A stretch of DNA of 15,890 bases from Halieaceae bacterium. GTDB taxonomy: Bacteria > Pseudomonadota > Gammaproteobacteria > Pseudomonadales > Halieaceae. Shown here piece by piece: positions 7,981-15,890 of this stretch. The translations under genes were made by a program, and so were the position numbers. The notes under the pieces are model-generated. The model was not told the origin of the DNA, made no database searches, and saw only the letters and a program-made list of their open reading frames with translations. Every line of letters begins with the position of its first letter. Position 1 is the first letter of the stretch. The DNA lies in assembly GCA_003520285.1 (NCBI GenBank), contig DOVB01000240.1:1-15890 (forward strand). The letters are read 5' to 3'.

Positions 7981-8386
7981 GGTCTCTTTAAAAGTAGCCG
8001 TTGGGGTAGTGGTTAGAGGAACCCAGGTGTGCCTCTCGAGACGACGAGCGGAGCAGCATCTAGCGGGGTTATGGGAGTTTCCGGGTGGCAAGATTGAATC
8101 TGGTGAAACCTCTCAAGAGGCGCTGCACCGAGAACTGTTCGAGGAACTCGGTATCCTCGTCAATGCCAGTGAACCCTTGCAGACTGTTGGACATGATTAT
8201 GCCTCGCGTCGAGTTGAGTTGCAGTGCTGGTTCGTGACGGATTTCTCGGGCGAGCCGGTGGGTAAAGAGGGGCAGGAAGTCACTTGGGTTGCCATTGATG
8301 AGTGTGGAGAATACCCCATGCCGCCCCCGAATCGGGTCATACTAGACAGTCTTCGGCGTCGTTTAGCGAGCGGCCAGGTCAAGTAG
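7949..8386 (+). CDS. mutT: 8-oxo-dGTP diphosphatase, MutT-type Nudix hydrolase
   Basis: MutT hydrolyses oxidised 8-oxo-dGTP to the monophosphate so that it is not misincorporated opposite adenine. The 145-residue protein has a complete Nudix box, G-x5-E-x7-REL-x-EE-x-G-I, within GKIESGETSQEALHRELFEELGI. It is preceded by LWEFPGGK, which is characteristic of the MutT/MutY-C group, and near the N-terminus lies VAVGVVVRGTQVCLSRR. The first ATG (7949) overlaps the end of argJ by 32 bases; an ATG at 7961 is an alternative. Either way the gene is coupled to argJ. Pseudomonads carry a longer MutT with a ThiE-like C-terminal half; that half is absent here. The 3' end overlaps the convergent coaE by 24 bases. 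Confidence 0.92.
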   Translation: MSESMPNTEPKVSLKVAVGVVVRGTQVCLSRRRAEQHLAGLWEFPGGKIESGETSQEALHRELFEELGILVNASEPLQTVGHDYASRRVELQCWFVTDFSGEPVGKEGQEVTWVAIDECGEYPMPPPNRVILDSLRRRLASGQVK

Positions 8387-8959
8387 ATGTCGATGTAGCG
8401 CCTGCGCGTGCTCTCGCAGTTGCTCGAGGGAGCCTGAGTTATCTACGATGTAGTCGGCACGCGCGAGGCGCTCCTGCCTGGGCAGTTGAGCGTTCATAAT
8501 CCTCTGTATTTGGTCTGGGGAATTTTGGTCTCGCCCGCTGGCTCGCTGAATCTGAACTGATTCCGGTACGTCAACCACCACTACGTGGTCGGTCATGCTC
8601 GCTTGCTGCCCTTCTAGTAACAAGGGCGAGCTCAACACTCGGTAAGGCCCGTCCGCCGCATCAAGTTGCGCTTTGAGCTCAGCGCCAATAAGGGGGTGTG
8701 TCAGCGCTTCTAGCCAGGCGCGTGCGTCGGGGTCGGAAAATACGATCTGGCGCAAGGCAGCGCGGTCTAGGGTACCCTCGGCCGTAAGACACTGTGGCCC
8801 GAAATGATCGGCAATTTGGGCGAGTGCGGGACTGCCCGGTTCAACGACCAGGCGGGCAATGGCGTCAGCATCAACGATTACAACCCCCATATCCTGCAAG
8901 ATATCGGTTAAAGCAGTTTTACCGCTGCCTATCCCGCCTGTAATACCCACGGTTAGCAT
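8363..8959 (-). CDS. coaE: Dephospho-CoA kinase CoaE
   Basis: CoaE phosphorylates the 3'-hydroxyl of dephospho-CoA, the last step of coenzyme A synthesis. The 198-residue protein is a typical P-loop kinase of this family (about 200 residues). It has GGIGSGKT at 8-15, VDADAIAR, the LTHPLIGAEL region, LLLEGQ, VVVDVPESVQIQRASGRD and a C-terminal ADYIVDNSGSLEQL. Start: ATG at 8957-8959 with a strong AAGGAG a few bases upstream. It is the last gene of the pilBCD-coaE operon, a common arrangement in gammaproteobacteria, and lies nine bases after pilD. Its 3' end runs into the 3' end of mutT on the other strand. yacG, often beside coaE, is not present here. Confidence 0.97.
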   Translation of the reverse strand: MLTVGITGGIGSGKTALTDILQDMGVVIVDADAIARLVVEPGSPALAQIADHFGPQCLTAEGTLDRAALRQIVFSDPDARAWLEALTHPLIGAELKAQLDAADGPYRVLSSPLLLEGQQASMTDHVVVVDVPESVQIQRASGRDQNSPDQIQRIMNAQLPRQERLARADYIVDNSGSLEQLREHAQALHRHLLDLAAR

Positions 8960-8968
8960 TGTTGCTCC

Positions 8969-9826
8969 TTAGTAAAGAGACCATTGTGTGAGCCTATCTC
9001 CCATCATTAGAAAGAGCCAGCCCGCCGCTGCTAAGTAGGGTCCGAATGGCATGGGTTGATCTCGCTGCAGTCGCTTTAGAACGATCAATCCGATACCGAT
9101 GGTGGCGCCTACCAATGAGGATAATAAAATGATCATAGGCAGCGCTTGCCAGCCGAGCCAAGCGCCCAAGGCCGCGAGAAGTTTAAAATCGCCGTAACCC
9201 ATGCCTTCTTTCTTTGTCAGTAGTTTAAAGATCCAGTAAACGCTCCATAAAATACCGTAACCCAATACGGCACCGAGAACAGCAGATTCTAAGTCGGTGA
9301 AAATACCCCAGAAATTAGCCATTAAACCAAGCCACAGTAAAGGCAGGGTGATGTCATCTGGCAGGAGTTGGTGGTCCCAGTCGATTAGGGTAAGACACAG
9401 TAAGCTCCAGGTAAAAACCAGCGCGAGTGCAAGTTGGCTACCCCATTCAAATTGGGTGGCTACCACGACACTGGCGATACCACTGGCCAATTCTACCAGC
9501 GGATATCGACTGCTAATCTTTGATTGACAATAGCTGCAGCGACCGCGAAGTATTAGCCAGCTTAGAACCGGCACGTTATGCCATGGTTTGATCGGCGTTT
9601 GGCAGGCCGGGCAATGTGATCCAGGTGTCGCTAGATTAAAAGGTTCTGAAGCGGGTTCCGGCTCACAGGCAAGAAGCTCGCGACAATCTTTGCGCCACTG
9701 AGCCTGCATCATGATCGGAAGCCGCAGAATAACGACGTTCAAAAAACTGCCAACCACGAGACCCACGACCAATATCAGCAGTAAGCCAGCCGGCGTTTCG
9801 GTGGTCATAAAGCCAAGCTCTGGCAT
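8969..9826 (-). CDS. pilD: Prepilin leader peptidase / N-methyltransferase PilD
   Basis: PilD is an inner-membrane aspartic protease that cuts type IV prepilins after the leader Gly and methylates the new N-terminus; it also serves type II secretion pseudopilins. The 285-residue protein has GSFLNVVILRLP in the first membrane segment. A cytoplasmic zinc loop follows with two CxxC pairs (Cys72/Cys75 and Cys97/Cys100). The two catalytic aspartates sit in LIDWDHQLLPD (Asp149) and GYGDFKLLAALGAWLG (Asp213). Several further hydrophobic segments run to the C-terminus. Start: ATG at 9824-9826 with AGGA seven bases upstream; an internal Met7 is an alternative. It lies 20 bases after pilC. Its expected substrate is the pilin encoded at 13038-13502. 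Confidence 0.97.
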   Translation of the reverse strand: MPELGFMTTETPAGLLLILVVGLVVGSFLNVVILRLPIMMQAQWRKDCRELLACEPEPASEPFNLATPGSHCPACQTPIKPWHNVPVLSWLILRGRCSYCQSKISSRYPLVELASGIASVVVATQFEWGSQLALALVFTWSLLCLTLIDWDHQLLPDDITLPLLWLGLMANFWGIFTDLESAVLGAVLGYGILWSVYWIFKLLTKKEGMGYGDFKLLAALGAWLGWQALPMIILLSSLVGATIGIGLIVLKRLQRDQPMPFGPYLAAAGWLFLMMGDRLTQWSLY

Positions 9827-9846
9827 GCAATGGTCCTACGAAAAAA

Positions 9847-11058
9847 TTAGATGACAGATCCTAACATAAAGATAGGTAAGTACATCGCTAACATCAGAGA
9901 TCCGACCAACACAGCAAGTACCACCATGATCATCGGCTCTAACAGAGTGCTTAAGCTATCGACCGCGTTATCAACGGCTTCTTCATAGTGTGTTGCCACT
10001 TTAGCGAGTAAGTCGTCCAAAGAGCCAGACTCCTCCCCGATACTGATCATTTGTAACACCATATTGGGGAAAATAGCGGTGGCGCGAGAGGCGGCATAGA
10101 GCGATGAGCCGCCGGTGACATCATCGCGCACTTGCAGGATGGCTTCTCGGTACAGCGCATTGCCTGCAGCACCAGAGGTCGACTCCAAGGCTTCGACTAA
10201 GGGGACACCCGCTGCAAAAGTGGTCGAGAGGGTGCGAGAGAATCGCGCAATGGCCGCGTGGCGAATGATACCCCCGATGATGGGGACTTTGAGTAAAAGA
10301 TGGTCCATCTTGTCTCGGAAGGCTCTCGACTTTCGATGGGTGCGGCGAAAGAGGTACACCAGCGCAATGATAATAGCGAGCATGTACAAGTAGTAGTCTT
10401 GCGCAAAATACGAGATATCGAGGACCAGCTGAGTAAAGGCCGGCAGCTCGGCGCCGAAGCTCTGGAAGGTCTCGGCAAACTGAGGCACGACTTTGACCAA
10501 GAGCAGGGCTGTGACGACCATGGCAACCGCCATGATGGCGATAGGATAGGTGAGAGCCTTCTTGATTTTCGCTTTCAGCTGCTCGGTTTTTTCCTTGTAG
10601 GTCGCGACTCGATCGAGCATGGTTTCGAGGGTTCCAGAGCTTTCTCCGGATGCGACCAATGAGCAAAACAAGTCATCGAATTGCTCTGGGTGACGCGCTA
10701 ATGCGCCCGCAAGAGCATTGCCGGATGCGACGTCGGAGCGAACCGCATTGACCAGTTTTTGCATGCGTGGATTCTCGATACCGTCGGCGACAATTTCAAA
10801 ACTTTGAATCAGGGGTACGCCCGCTTTCATCATAGTTGCCAGCTGGCGTGTGAATAGCGCGATATCCGCCGCTTTTATTGTGGCGCCTCTCCCACGGAAT
10901 AAGGGCTTCGATTTTTTGCGGACCGATTTCGCAGTAATCCCGCGCTTGCGCAACTGTGCTTTGACCATACTGATTGACGTGGCTTCGATCTCTCCCCGAG
11001 ATTCTCGACCTCGTTTATCGGTTCCAATGTAAGCAAACAAAGCAGTTTTGGTGGTCAT
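9847..11058 (-). CDS. pilC: Type IV pilus inner-membrane platform protein PilC
   Basis: PilC is the polytopic platform protein on which the PilB motor acts to polymerise pilin. The 403-residue protein has a cytoplasmic N-terminal part (1-60) and two copies of the T2SS-F domain. The duplication is visible: KAGVPLIQSFEI (79-90) matches AAGVPLVEALES (282-293), and ASGESSGTLETML (136-148) matches SIGEESGSLDDLL (339-351). Likely membrane segments are about 172-192, 222-237 and 376-397. Start: ATG at 11056-11058, with only a weak GAG ribosome site, 16 bases after pilB, so it is probably coupled to it. Length and layout are normal for the family. Confidence 0.97.
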   Translation of the reverse strand: MTTKTALFAYIGTDKRGRESRGEIEATSISMVKAQLRKRGITAKSVRKKSKPLFRGRGATIKAADIALFTRQLATMMKAGVPLIQSFEIVADGIENPRMQKLVNAVRSDVASGNALAGALARHPEQFDDLFCSLVASGESSGTLETMLDRVATYKEKTEQLKAKIKKALTYPIAIMAVAMVVTALLLVKVVPQFAETFQSFGAELPAFTQLVLDISYFAQDYYLYMLAIIIALVYLFRRTHRKSRAFRDKMDHLLLKVPIIGGIIRHAAIARFSRTLSTTFAAGVPLVEALESTSGAAGNALYREAILQVRDDVTGGSSLYAASRATAIFPNMVLQMISIGEESGSLDDLLAKVATHYEEAVDNAVDSLSTLLEPMIMVVLAVLVGSLMLAMYLPIFMLGSVI

Positions 11059-11074
11059 TTAAATTCTCATGAGA

Positions 11075-12811
11075 CTAGTCTACGGTAATCCGATTCGCCT
11101 CTTCGAGGCTGATGATACCCTTCGCGACTTTCAGTAGAGCCGACGTCTTCAGGCTTGGGAAACCCTCTTTGCGGGCCTGCTTCGCCAAATCGATCGAGTG
11201 ATGATTTTCTAAGATCATGGTGGCAAGTGTCGGGGTTATCTTAACCACCTCATAGATCCCTGTGCGACCTTTGTAGCCCTCGTGGCAGGCTTTGCAACCC
11301 ACGGCGCGCTTAATCGTCGCATGCTCTAGCATCGCCTTGGTGAAACCCAGCTCGATTAAGCTCGAACGCGGTAAGTCGGTCACAGTCTCGGCGCAGTGTT
11401 GGCAAAGCTTGCGTGCTAAACTCTGCGCGATAATCAGAGATACAGCCGTGGCTACATTGAACGCCGGAATCCCCATATTAAGCAGCCGTGTGATGGTTTC
11501 TGAAGCGCTGTTGGTGTGCAGGGTGGATAGCACGAGGTGGCCAGTTTGCGCCGCTTTAATCGAGATCTCCGCTGTTTCTAGGTCTCGAATTTCGCCCACC
11601 ATGATGACGTCGGGATCTTGTCGTAAGAACGATCGAAGCGCGTCAGCAAAATTGAGACCCACTTTAGGATTAACGGGAACTTGATTGATCCCCTCTAGAT
11701 TGATTTCTACAGGGTCTTCCGCTGCAGAGATATTGCGCTCCTCGGTATTGAGGATCGTCAGGCCGGTGTATAGAGACACCGTTTTACCCGACCCAGTCGG
11801 ACCGGTGACGAGAATCATCCCCTGTGGGCGATCCAGTGCCTCTAGAAATAAACGCTGCTGCTCTGGTTCATAGCCCAAGGCATCGATACCCAGCTGCGCA
11901 CTCGCTGGATCTAAAATACGCAGGACGATTTTCTCGCCAAATAACGTGGGGAGTGTATTGACCCGCATATCGATCGACCGAGTTTTGGATAAGCGCATCT
12001 GTATCCGGCCATCTTGAGGGATCCGTCGTTCGGAGATGTCCATGCGCGACATGACCTTCAGTCGGGCGGCGAGTCTGGGGGCGAGTGCTTTGGGCGGTCG
12101 CACAACCTCTTTCAGAATGCCATCGGCTCGGAATCTGACTCGGTAGTGATGTTCATAGGGTTCGAAGTGAATATCGGATGCACCCGCCTTGATCGCATCT
12201 ATGAGCACTTTGTTGACGAATCGAACGATGGGAGTGTCGTCGACCTCTTTAGAGACGCCCCTATCATCGCCATCGGGTTCGTCGAGGGTATTGATATCGA
12301 GATCGTCGTACGACTCATGATTGAGTTCGCCCAGCTGTTCGATTGATGTTTTGGCATCCGCAAATTTTTCAATCGCAGATGACAGCAGGGTGTGATCAGC
12401 CACAATGACTTCAGTGGTGATTCCGGTATGGAATTTGATCTCATCGAGGGCTTCGATACGAGCCGGATCGGCGAGCGCAATGAAAAGTCGTTTACCGCGT
12501 TTGAATAGAGGCAGTGCACGATGTTTTTGCAGTAGCTTCAGATCCACCAAGTCTTTGGGTAGGTAGTCTGGGTTATAAGCACTCAGATCAAGCAGCGGTG
12601 CGCCAAACTCCGAGGCAAGGGAATGGGCGAGCTGTCTGCTGTCGACACCAACCACGTCTACCAGATATTGCACCAGCGGCATATCGCGGAGTGCTGATTG
12701 CTTTTGCGATTCAGCGGCTTCGTCGACGGTAATCAACTGGTCAGCAATGAGACGCCCCGTGAGCCCTAGGGAGCTTGGTTGCTTCAGATTGTCGATTGCT
12801 GATGGGTTCAC
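11075..12811 (-). CDS. pilB: Type IV pilus extension ATPase PilB
   Basis: PilB is the hexameric cytoplasmic ATPase that powers pilus extension. The 578-residue protein has an N-terminal GspE-N type domain (about 20-150), an acidic linker (about 168-192), then the secretion ATPase core: ASDIHFEPYE (211-220), Walker A GPTGSGKT (337-344), Asp box AAEDPVEINLEGINQV (from 363), Walker B DPDVIMVGEIRD (399-410) and His box TGHLVLSTLHTN (423-434). The zinc tetracysteine of extension ATPases is present (Cys470, Cys473, Cys506, Cys509), which separates it from the retraction ATPase PilT. The start is a GTG at 12809-12811 with GGAG five bases upstream. No pilT is in the window. It is the first gene of the minus-strand pilBCD-coaE operon. 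Confidence 0.97.
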   Translation of the reverse strand: MNPSAIDNLKQPSSLGLTGRLIADQLITVDEAAESQKQSALRDMPLVQYLVDVVGVDSRQLAHSLASEFGAPLLDLSAYNPDYLPKDLVDLKLLQKHRALPLFKRGKRLFIALADPARIEALDEIKFHTGITTEVIVADHTLLSSAIEKFADAKTSIEQLGELNHESYDDLDINTLDEPDGDDRGVSKEVDDTPIVRFVNKVLIDAIKAGASDIHFEPYEHHYRVRFRADGILKEVVRPPKALAPRLAARLKVMSRMDISERRIPQDGRIQMRLSKTRSIDMRVNTLPTLFGEKIVLRILDPASAQLGIDALGYEPEQQRLFLEALDRPQGMILVTGPTGSGKTVSLYTGLTILNTEERNISAAEDPVEINLEGINQVPVNPKVGLNFADALRSFLRQDPDVIMVGEIRDLETAEISIKAAQTGHLVLSTLHTNSASETITRLLNMGIPAFNVATAVSLIIAQSLARKLCQHCAETVTDLPRSSLIELGFTKAMLEHATIKRAVGCKACHEGYKGRTGIYEVVKITPTLATMILENHHSIDLAKQARKEGFPSLKTSALLKVAKGIISLEEANRITVD

Positions 12812-13037
12812 GCCTGCTCCAGATTAAAGTTGAATTATCAAGTTGTGAAAAAATAATTAGCTACATGCTAACCTTAGCTCATTAACCAGGCAGCTGGGGT
12901 GAATCAAGCGCTTCTGTTGGAAAAAATACTGACGGGTAGTGATCTGCCTGCAAGGCTCGCTCTGAAGGCAAAAGTCCAACCACAACTTGCGGTTTGATCT
13001 GAGCGATAACTTTAATTGTGATAGCGAAGAGGGAACA
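12812..13037. promoter_or_regulatory. Divergent pilB / pilA intergenic region
   Basis: These 226 bases separate two divergent pilus genes and should hold both promoters. For pilB (minus strand) the best -10 candidate is GATAAT, at plus positions 12834-12839, but it has no good -35. For pilA (plus strand) I see only poor sigma-54-like GG-N10-GC matches at 12896-12909 and 12934-12947. The stretch 12840-12890 is AT-rich, with TAGC/GCTA inverted repeats around 12859-12880. In Pseudomonas, pilA is sigma-54/PilR dependent, but this sequence does not clearly show such a site. Confidence 0.35.
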
Positions 13038-13502
13038 ATGATGAAGGCAATGAATACTGTTAGCCAACTTGGCTTTACTTTGATCGAGTTGATGATTGTG
13101 ATTGCAATCGTGGGTATTTTGTCGGCGGTGGCGCTTCCGGCTTATCAGGGCTATAGCGACCGCGCGCGACTCAGTGGTGCCCTGCAGGGAGCGGCGACGT
13201 ATCGAACTGCGGTGGGACTATGTGCTTCGCAGAAAGCGCTAGCGGATTGCGATGCTGGATCTAATGGGATTGCGGCGGCAATCGCAGATGCTAGTGCGGG
13301 AGCTATTGTTAAGTATGTTGATGCTCTCAGTGTTGCAGATGGCGTGATTACGATTGAAGCGCATCCTAGTGCAAAAACGATAATACTGACGCCTACCGTC
13401 AATACTGGACAGAGCTTGGAGTGGGGTGTTGCGGGAACTGCAGTCTGCGGCGAGACCGGTGCCGATGCGGATGCCTGTCTTGATATCGGTGCGAATTCAT
13501 AA
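13038..13502 (+). CDS. pilA: Type IV major prepilin, PilA family
   Basis: This is the pilus fibre subunit. PilD cuts after Gly12 of the leader [12 protein letters not shown], giving a mature protein that starts [17 protein letters not shown]. Glu5 of the mature chain is present, as needed for assembly. The hydrophobic helix runs to about residue 40 and the globular part follows, for a 154-residue precursor. There are four cysteines (62, 71, 137, 147), enough for one disulphide near the alpha-beta loop and one C-terminal D-region loop. The globular domain is acidic and Ala/Gly-rich. Start: ATG at 13038 with GAGGGA just upstream; the adjacent ATG at 13041 is equally possible. The open frame extends back to 12987, but the extra residues are not leader-like. 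It is divergent from pilB and followed by a terminator. Confidence 0.93.
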   Translation: MMKAMNTVSQLGFTLIELMIVIAIVGILSAVALPAYQGYSDRARLSGALQGAATYRTAVGLCASQKALADCDAGSNGIAAAIADASAGAIVKYVDALSVADGVITIEAHPSAKTIILTPTVNTGQSLEWGVAGTAVCGETGADADACLDIGANS

Positions 13503-13538
13503 GGCGGTCTGACACCTTACGCGTTTGCCGATTTAAGT

Positions 13539-13589
13539 GTGACAGGTTATAGAGGCTTAGCAACCAACAGCTCAGCCTCTGTCACTTTT
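13539..13589 (+). terminator. Likely terminator after pilA
   Basis: AGAGGCT (13551-13557) pairs with AGCCTCT (13574-13580). One mismatch later, AGC (13559-13561) pairs with GCT (13570-13572) around an eight-base loop. The stem can extend outward by GTGAC (13539-13543) with GTCAC (13581-13585) past a bulge. TTTT follows at 13586-13589. It lies between the 3' ends of pilA (plus) and glcB (minus), so it may help end both transcripts, although the T-run favours the plus strand. The bases 13503-13538 hold nothing else I can name. Confidence 0.65.
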
Positions 13590-13595
13590 CAAGGC

Positions 13596-15767
13596 TTACA
13601 TCGAAGTGGTTTTTAGAGCTCGCCGCATTCGATGTAACACCGGCTCGGTGTATCCACTGGGCTGGACTTCCCCGTCAAAGATCAGTTCCCGTGCCGCCTG
13701 AAAGGCAATTGATGCCTTAAAGTTTGGTGTCATTGGTGTGTAGTAGGGATCATTGGCATTCTGCTGATCTACCACAGCGGCCATACGTTCCAGTGTCGAC
13801 TGCACCTGTTCCGAGGTACATACCCCGTGATGAAGCCAATTAGTAATATGTTGGCTCGAGATTCTGAGAGTCGCTCTATCTTCCATTAAGCCCACATTGT
13901 GGATATCAGGTACCTTTGAGCACCCAACACCTTGGTCGATCCAGCGGACTACGTAGCCGAGAATACCCTGACAGTTGTTATCCAGTTCCGCTTGAATGTC
14001 AGCGGCGCTGAGTTGACTCGGGTCGCCCAGTGGAATCTGCAGAATATCTTCGACCTTAGCGGTCGCTCTCTGACTCAGCTTGGCCTGGCGCTCAAATACA
14101 TTGATCTGATGATAATGAATCGCGTGCAGCGTGGCGGCAGTCGGAGAGGGCACCCAAGCCGTTGTTGCTCCAGCCTCTGGGTGGTTGCTCTTTTGCTCTA
14201 GCATCGCCTTCATTAGATCGGGCATGGCCCACATGCCTTTGCCGATTTGTGCCTTCCCTGCTAAGCCACAGCGCAGTCCGATATCCACGTTGCGATTCTC
14301 GTAGGCGCTGATCCAAGTGCTAGATTTCATCTGCCCTTTCGGTAGCATCGGACCTGCCAGCATGCTGGTATGAATTTCATCGCCAGTGCGATCTAAAAAG
14401 CCCGTGTTAATGAAGACCAGGCGCTCTTTAGCGACCTCGATACACGCTTTCAAGTTAATGCTGGTGCGGCGCTCCTCATCCATGATGCCCATTTTTATGG
14501 TGTTAGAGGCTAAGCCGCAGCGGGCTTCGATCTCAGAGAAAAGACGGCAGGTGAAGGCGACTTCATCAGGGCCATGCATTTTGGGCTTCACAATATAGAT
14601 GCTACCAGTGCGAGAGTTTCTGACGGAACCGGTTGTATTCAGATCGTGGAGTGCAATCAGCACTGTAAACAAGGCGTCCATAAGACCTTCGGGCACTTCT
14701 TGTCCGTCTGCTGTCAGAATAGCCGGATTCGTCATTAAGTGACCGACGTTGCGAACGAATAGCAGACTTCTACCGGGGAGTGTGAGTGCCGATCCATCAG
14801 GTTGGGTGAAGTGCCGATCCGGATTCAAAGTACGTTTGACGGTTTGTCCGTCTTTGGCGAAGGATTCGGCGAGGTCGCCCTTCATTAAACCCAGCCAGTT
14901 TCGGTAAACCACGACTTTGTCGGCGGCGTCCACGGCCGCGACCGAATCTTCACAGTCTTGGATGGTGGTAATTGCCGCCTCCAGACACACGTCTTTTACC
15001 CCAGCAGGATCGGTAGCACCAATCGGATGCTGTCGATCGATTTGTATTTCGATGTGTAAACCGTGATGCTTCAGTAGTATCGAGGTGGGGCTCTCGGCGC
15101 TGCCGCAATAGCCGACCAGCTGCGATCTGTCTTTTAATAAGCAGACGTTTCCTTCACTTAAAACAGCGGTCAGTTTTTCGCCAGCAATGGCATATTGCTT
15201 CACATCAGCGTGTGATCCACGCGATAGGGGGCAGTGTTGATCTAGGAAGTCGCGTGCGAATGCCACGACCTTTGCGCCGCGCACCGGGTTGTAGGCGCCC
15301 ACACGCTCAGCGCCGTCAGATTCAGAGATGACATCGGTCCCATATAAAGCATCATACAGACTGCCCCAGCGAGCATTGGTTGCGTTGAGTGCAAAGCGTG
15401 CGTTCATGACCGGCACGACAAGCTGCGGCCCAGCCATCACTGCGATCTCGTCATCTACATTCTGGGTCGTGATCGAAAAATCATCCGGTTCCGGAAGCCA
15501 ATAGCCAATCTCTCGAAGAAAGGCTTGGTACTGTTCGGGGTTGAATGGCCCCGGATTAGATTGATGCCACCCGTCAATAAGAGCCTGCAGGCGCTCGCGC
15601 TCGGCCAATAGCTCGGCGTTTGCGGGCATAAACTCTGCGATCACAGCGGCAGCGTGCTGCCAGAACCCATCTACAGTAAGGCCTGTGCCTTGAATGATTT
15701 CATCGCTCATTAGCCGGTCAAGACTGGCCGCTACCTGCAATCCTTCGCGTTCAATTCTGTCTGTCAT
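13596..15767 (-). CDS. glcB: Malate synthase G
   Basis: Malate synthase G condenses glyoxylate with acetyl-CoA to make malate in the glyoxylate cycle and in glycolate use. It is a soluble monomeric Mg-dependent TIM-barrel enzyme. The protein is 723 residues, the same length as E. coli GlcB, which marks it as isoform G and not the shorter isoform A. Active-site motifs seen are [18 protein letters not shown] (the catalytic Arg region), [17 protein letters not shown] (the Mg-ligand Glu) and [19 protein letters not shown] with the catalytic-base Asp at 630. Start: ATG at 15765-15767 with an AGGG ribosome site several bases upstream. It stands alone: no isocitrate lyase or glc operon gene is visible in the window. 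Its 3' end faces pilA across the shared terminator. Confidence 0.98.
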   Translation of the reverse strand: MTDRIEREGLQVAASLDRLMSDEIIQGTGLTVDGFWQHAAAVIAEFMPANAELLAERERLQALIDGWHQSNPGPFNPEQYQAFLREIGYWLPEPDDFSITTQNVDDEIAVMAGPQLVVPVMNARFALNATNARWGSLYDALYGTDVISESDGAERVGAYNPVRGAKVVAFARDFLDQHCPLSRGSHADVKQYAIAGEKLTAVLSEGNVCLLKDRSQLVGYCGSAESPTSILLKHHGLHIEIQIDRQHPIGATDPAGVKDVCLEAAITTIQDCEDSVAAVDAADKVVVYRNWLGLMKGDLAESFAKDGQTVKRTLNPDRHFTQPDGSALTLPGRSLLFVRNVGHLMTNPAILTADGQEVPEGLMDALFTVLIALHDLNTTGSVRNSRTGSIYIVKPKMHGPDEVAFTCRLFSEIEARCGLASNTIKMGIMDEERRTSINLKACIEVAKERLVFINTGFLDRTGDEIHTSMLAGPMLPKGQMKSSTWISAYENRNVDIGLRCGLAGKAQIGKGMWAMPDLMKAMLEQKSNHPEAGATTAWVPSPTAATLHAIHYHQINVFERQAKLSQRATAKVEDILQIPLGDPSQLSAADIQAELDNNCQGILGYVVRWIDQGVGCSKVPDIHNVGLMEDRATLRISSQHITNWLHHGVCTSEQVQSTLERMAAVVDQQNANDPYYTPMTPNFKASIAFQAARELIFDGEVQPSGYTEPVLHRMRRALKTTSM

Positions 15768-15870
15768 GCTATGGCCCTATCGATCGATTATTGTGATTGT
15801 ACGAGTCTATGAAAACCAACATGATTTATCAAATCTATGCTTCTTATCGCAAGCATTCATCGTATCAATA
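15768..15870 (-). promoter_or_regulatory. Upstream region of glcB with a weak promoter candidate
   Basis: This AT-rich stretch precedes glcB. Read on the minus strand, TTGCGA (plus 15847-15852) and GATAAA (plus 15825-15830) are 16 bases apart, each matching four of six sigma-70 consensus bases. A perfect palindrome ATCGATCGAT lies at 15779-15788, just upstream of the ribosome site, and could be a protein-binding site or chance. No gene is seen in this stretch. Confidence 0.25.
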
Positions 15871-15890
15871 GTTGTTGGTTGTTGGTTGTT
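15871..15890. repeat. GTTGTTG tandem heptamer at the window edge
   Basis: The last 20 bases are two full copies of GTTGTTG plus six bases of a third, running off the end of the window. The full copy number cannot be seen. It lies upstream of glcB in an intergenic position. Such short arrays can expand and contract by slippage. Confidence 0.7.

Noticed and set aside
10115..10666. Several long alternative frames inside pilC on both strands
   Set aside because: They lie fully within the conserved PilC domains and have no family motif or ribosome site.
12896..12947. Sigma-54 promoter for pilA (GG-N10-GC at 12896-12909 and 12934-12947)
   Set aside because: Only the invariant GG and GC match; the surrounding TGGCAC and TTGC bases are poor, so this is expected by chance.
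12987..13037. An upstream start for the pilin gene at 12987
   Set aside because: It would put 17 polar residues before the leader; the ATG at 13038 has a ribosome site and gives a normal prepilin leader.
1..15890. Mobile elements, CRISPR arrays, tRNA or rRNA genes
   Set aside because: No transposase, integrase, regularly spaced repeat array or cloverleaf-like sequence was seen.

Overview
The window looks like chromosomal DNA of a free-living gammaproteobacterium. It holds the distal end of the division and cell-wall (dcw) cluster (ftsA-ftsZ-lpxC-X-secA), then argJ, mutT and coaE, a type IV pilus block (pilB-pilC-pilD with a divergent pilin gene) and a malate synthase G gene. LpxC (lipid A synthesis) shows a Gram-negative outer membrane. 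The order secA-argJ-mutT next to coaE-pilDCB/pilA resembles pseudomonads and marine oligotrophic gammaproteobacteria. Base composition is near half GC. I see no transposase, integrase, phage gene, CRISPR array, tRNA or rRNA, so this is a core region. The genus cannot be fixed from the sequence alone.

Plus strand, 1-4019: a 5'-truncated ftsA (1-942), ftsZ (1012-2184), lpxC (2227-3141) and an unrecognised 255-residue exported protein (3252-4019). Plus strand, 4078-8386: secA, argJ and mutT, nearly contiguous or overlapping. Minus strand, 12811 down to 8363: pilB, pilC, pilD and coaE, one tight operon whose last gene overlaps the 3' end of mutT tail to tail. Plus strand, 13038-13502: a type IV prepilin gene, divergent from pilB and followed by a likely terminator. 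Minus strand, 15767 down to 13596: glcB. The last 20 bases are a GTTGTTG tandem repeat that runs off the window.

The genes cover septum assembly (FtsA anchors FtsZ), the committed step of lipid A synthesis (LpxC), protein export (SecA), arginine synthesis (ArgJ), nucleotide-pool cleaning (MutT), coenzyme A synthesis (CoaE), pilus assembly (PilB motor, PilC platform, PilD peptidase, PilA subunit) and glyoxylate use (GlcB).

The most interesting feature is between lpxC and secA. The unknown gene there encodes a Sec-type signal peptide. Its last codons (4010-4017) are perfectly complementary over 8 bases to the secA Shine-Dalgarno region (4058-4065), and a second 7-bp stem is nested inside. This is the architecture of E. 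coli secM-secA, where an exported arrest peptide controls secA translation, yet the protein lacks the classical SecM arrest sequence. I propose it as a candidate SecM-like export sensor of unrecognised sequence. Plain translational coupling is the simpler alternative.
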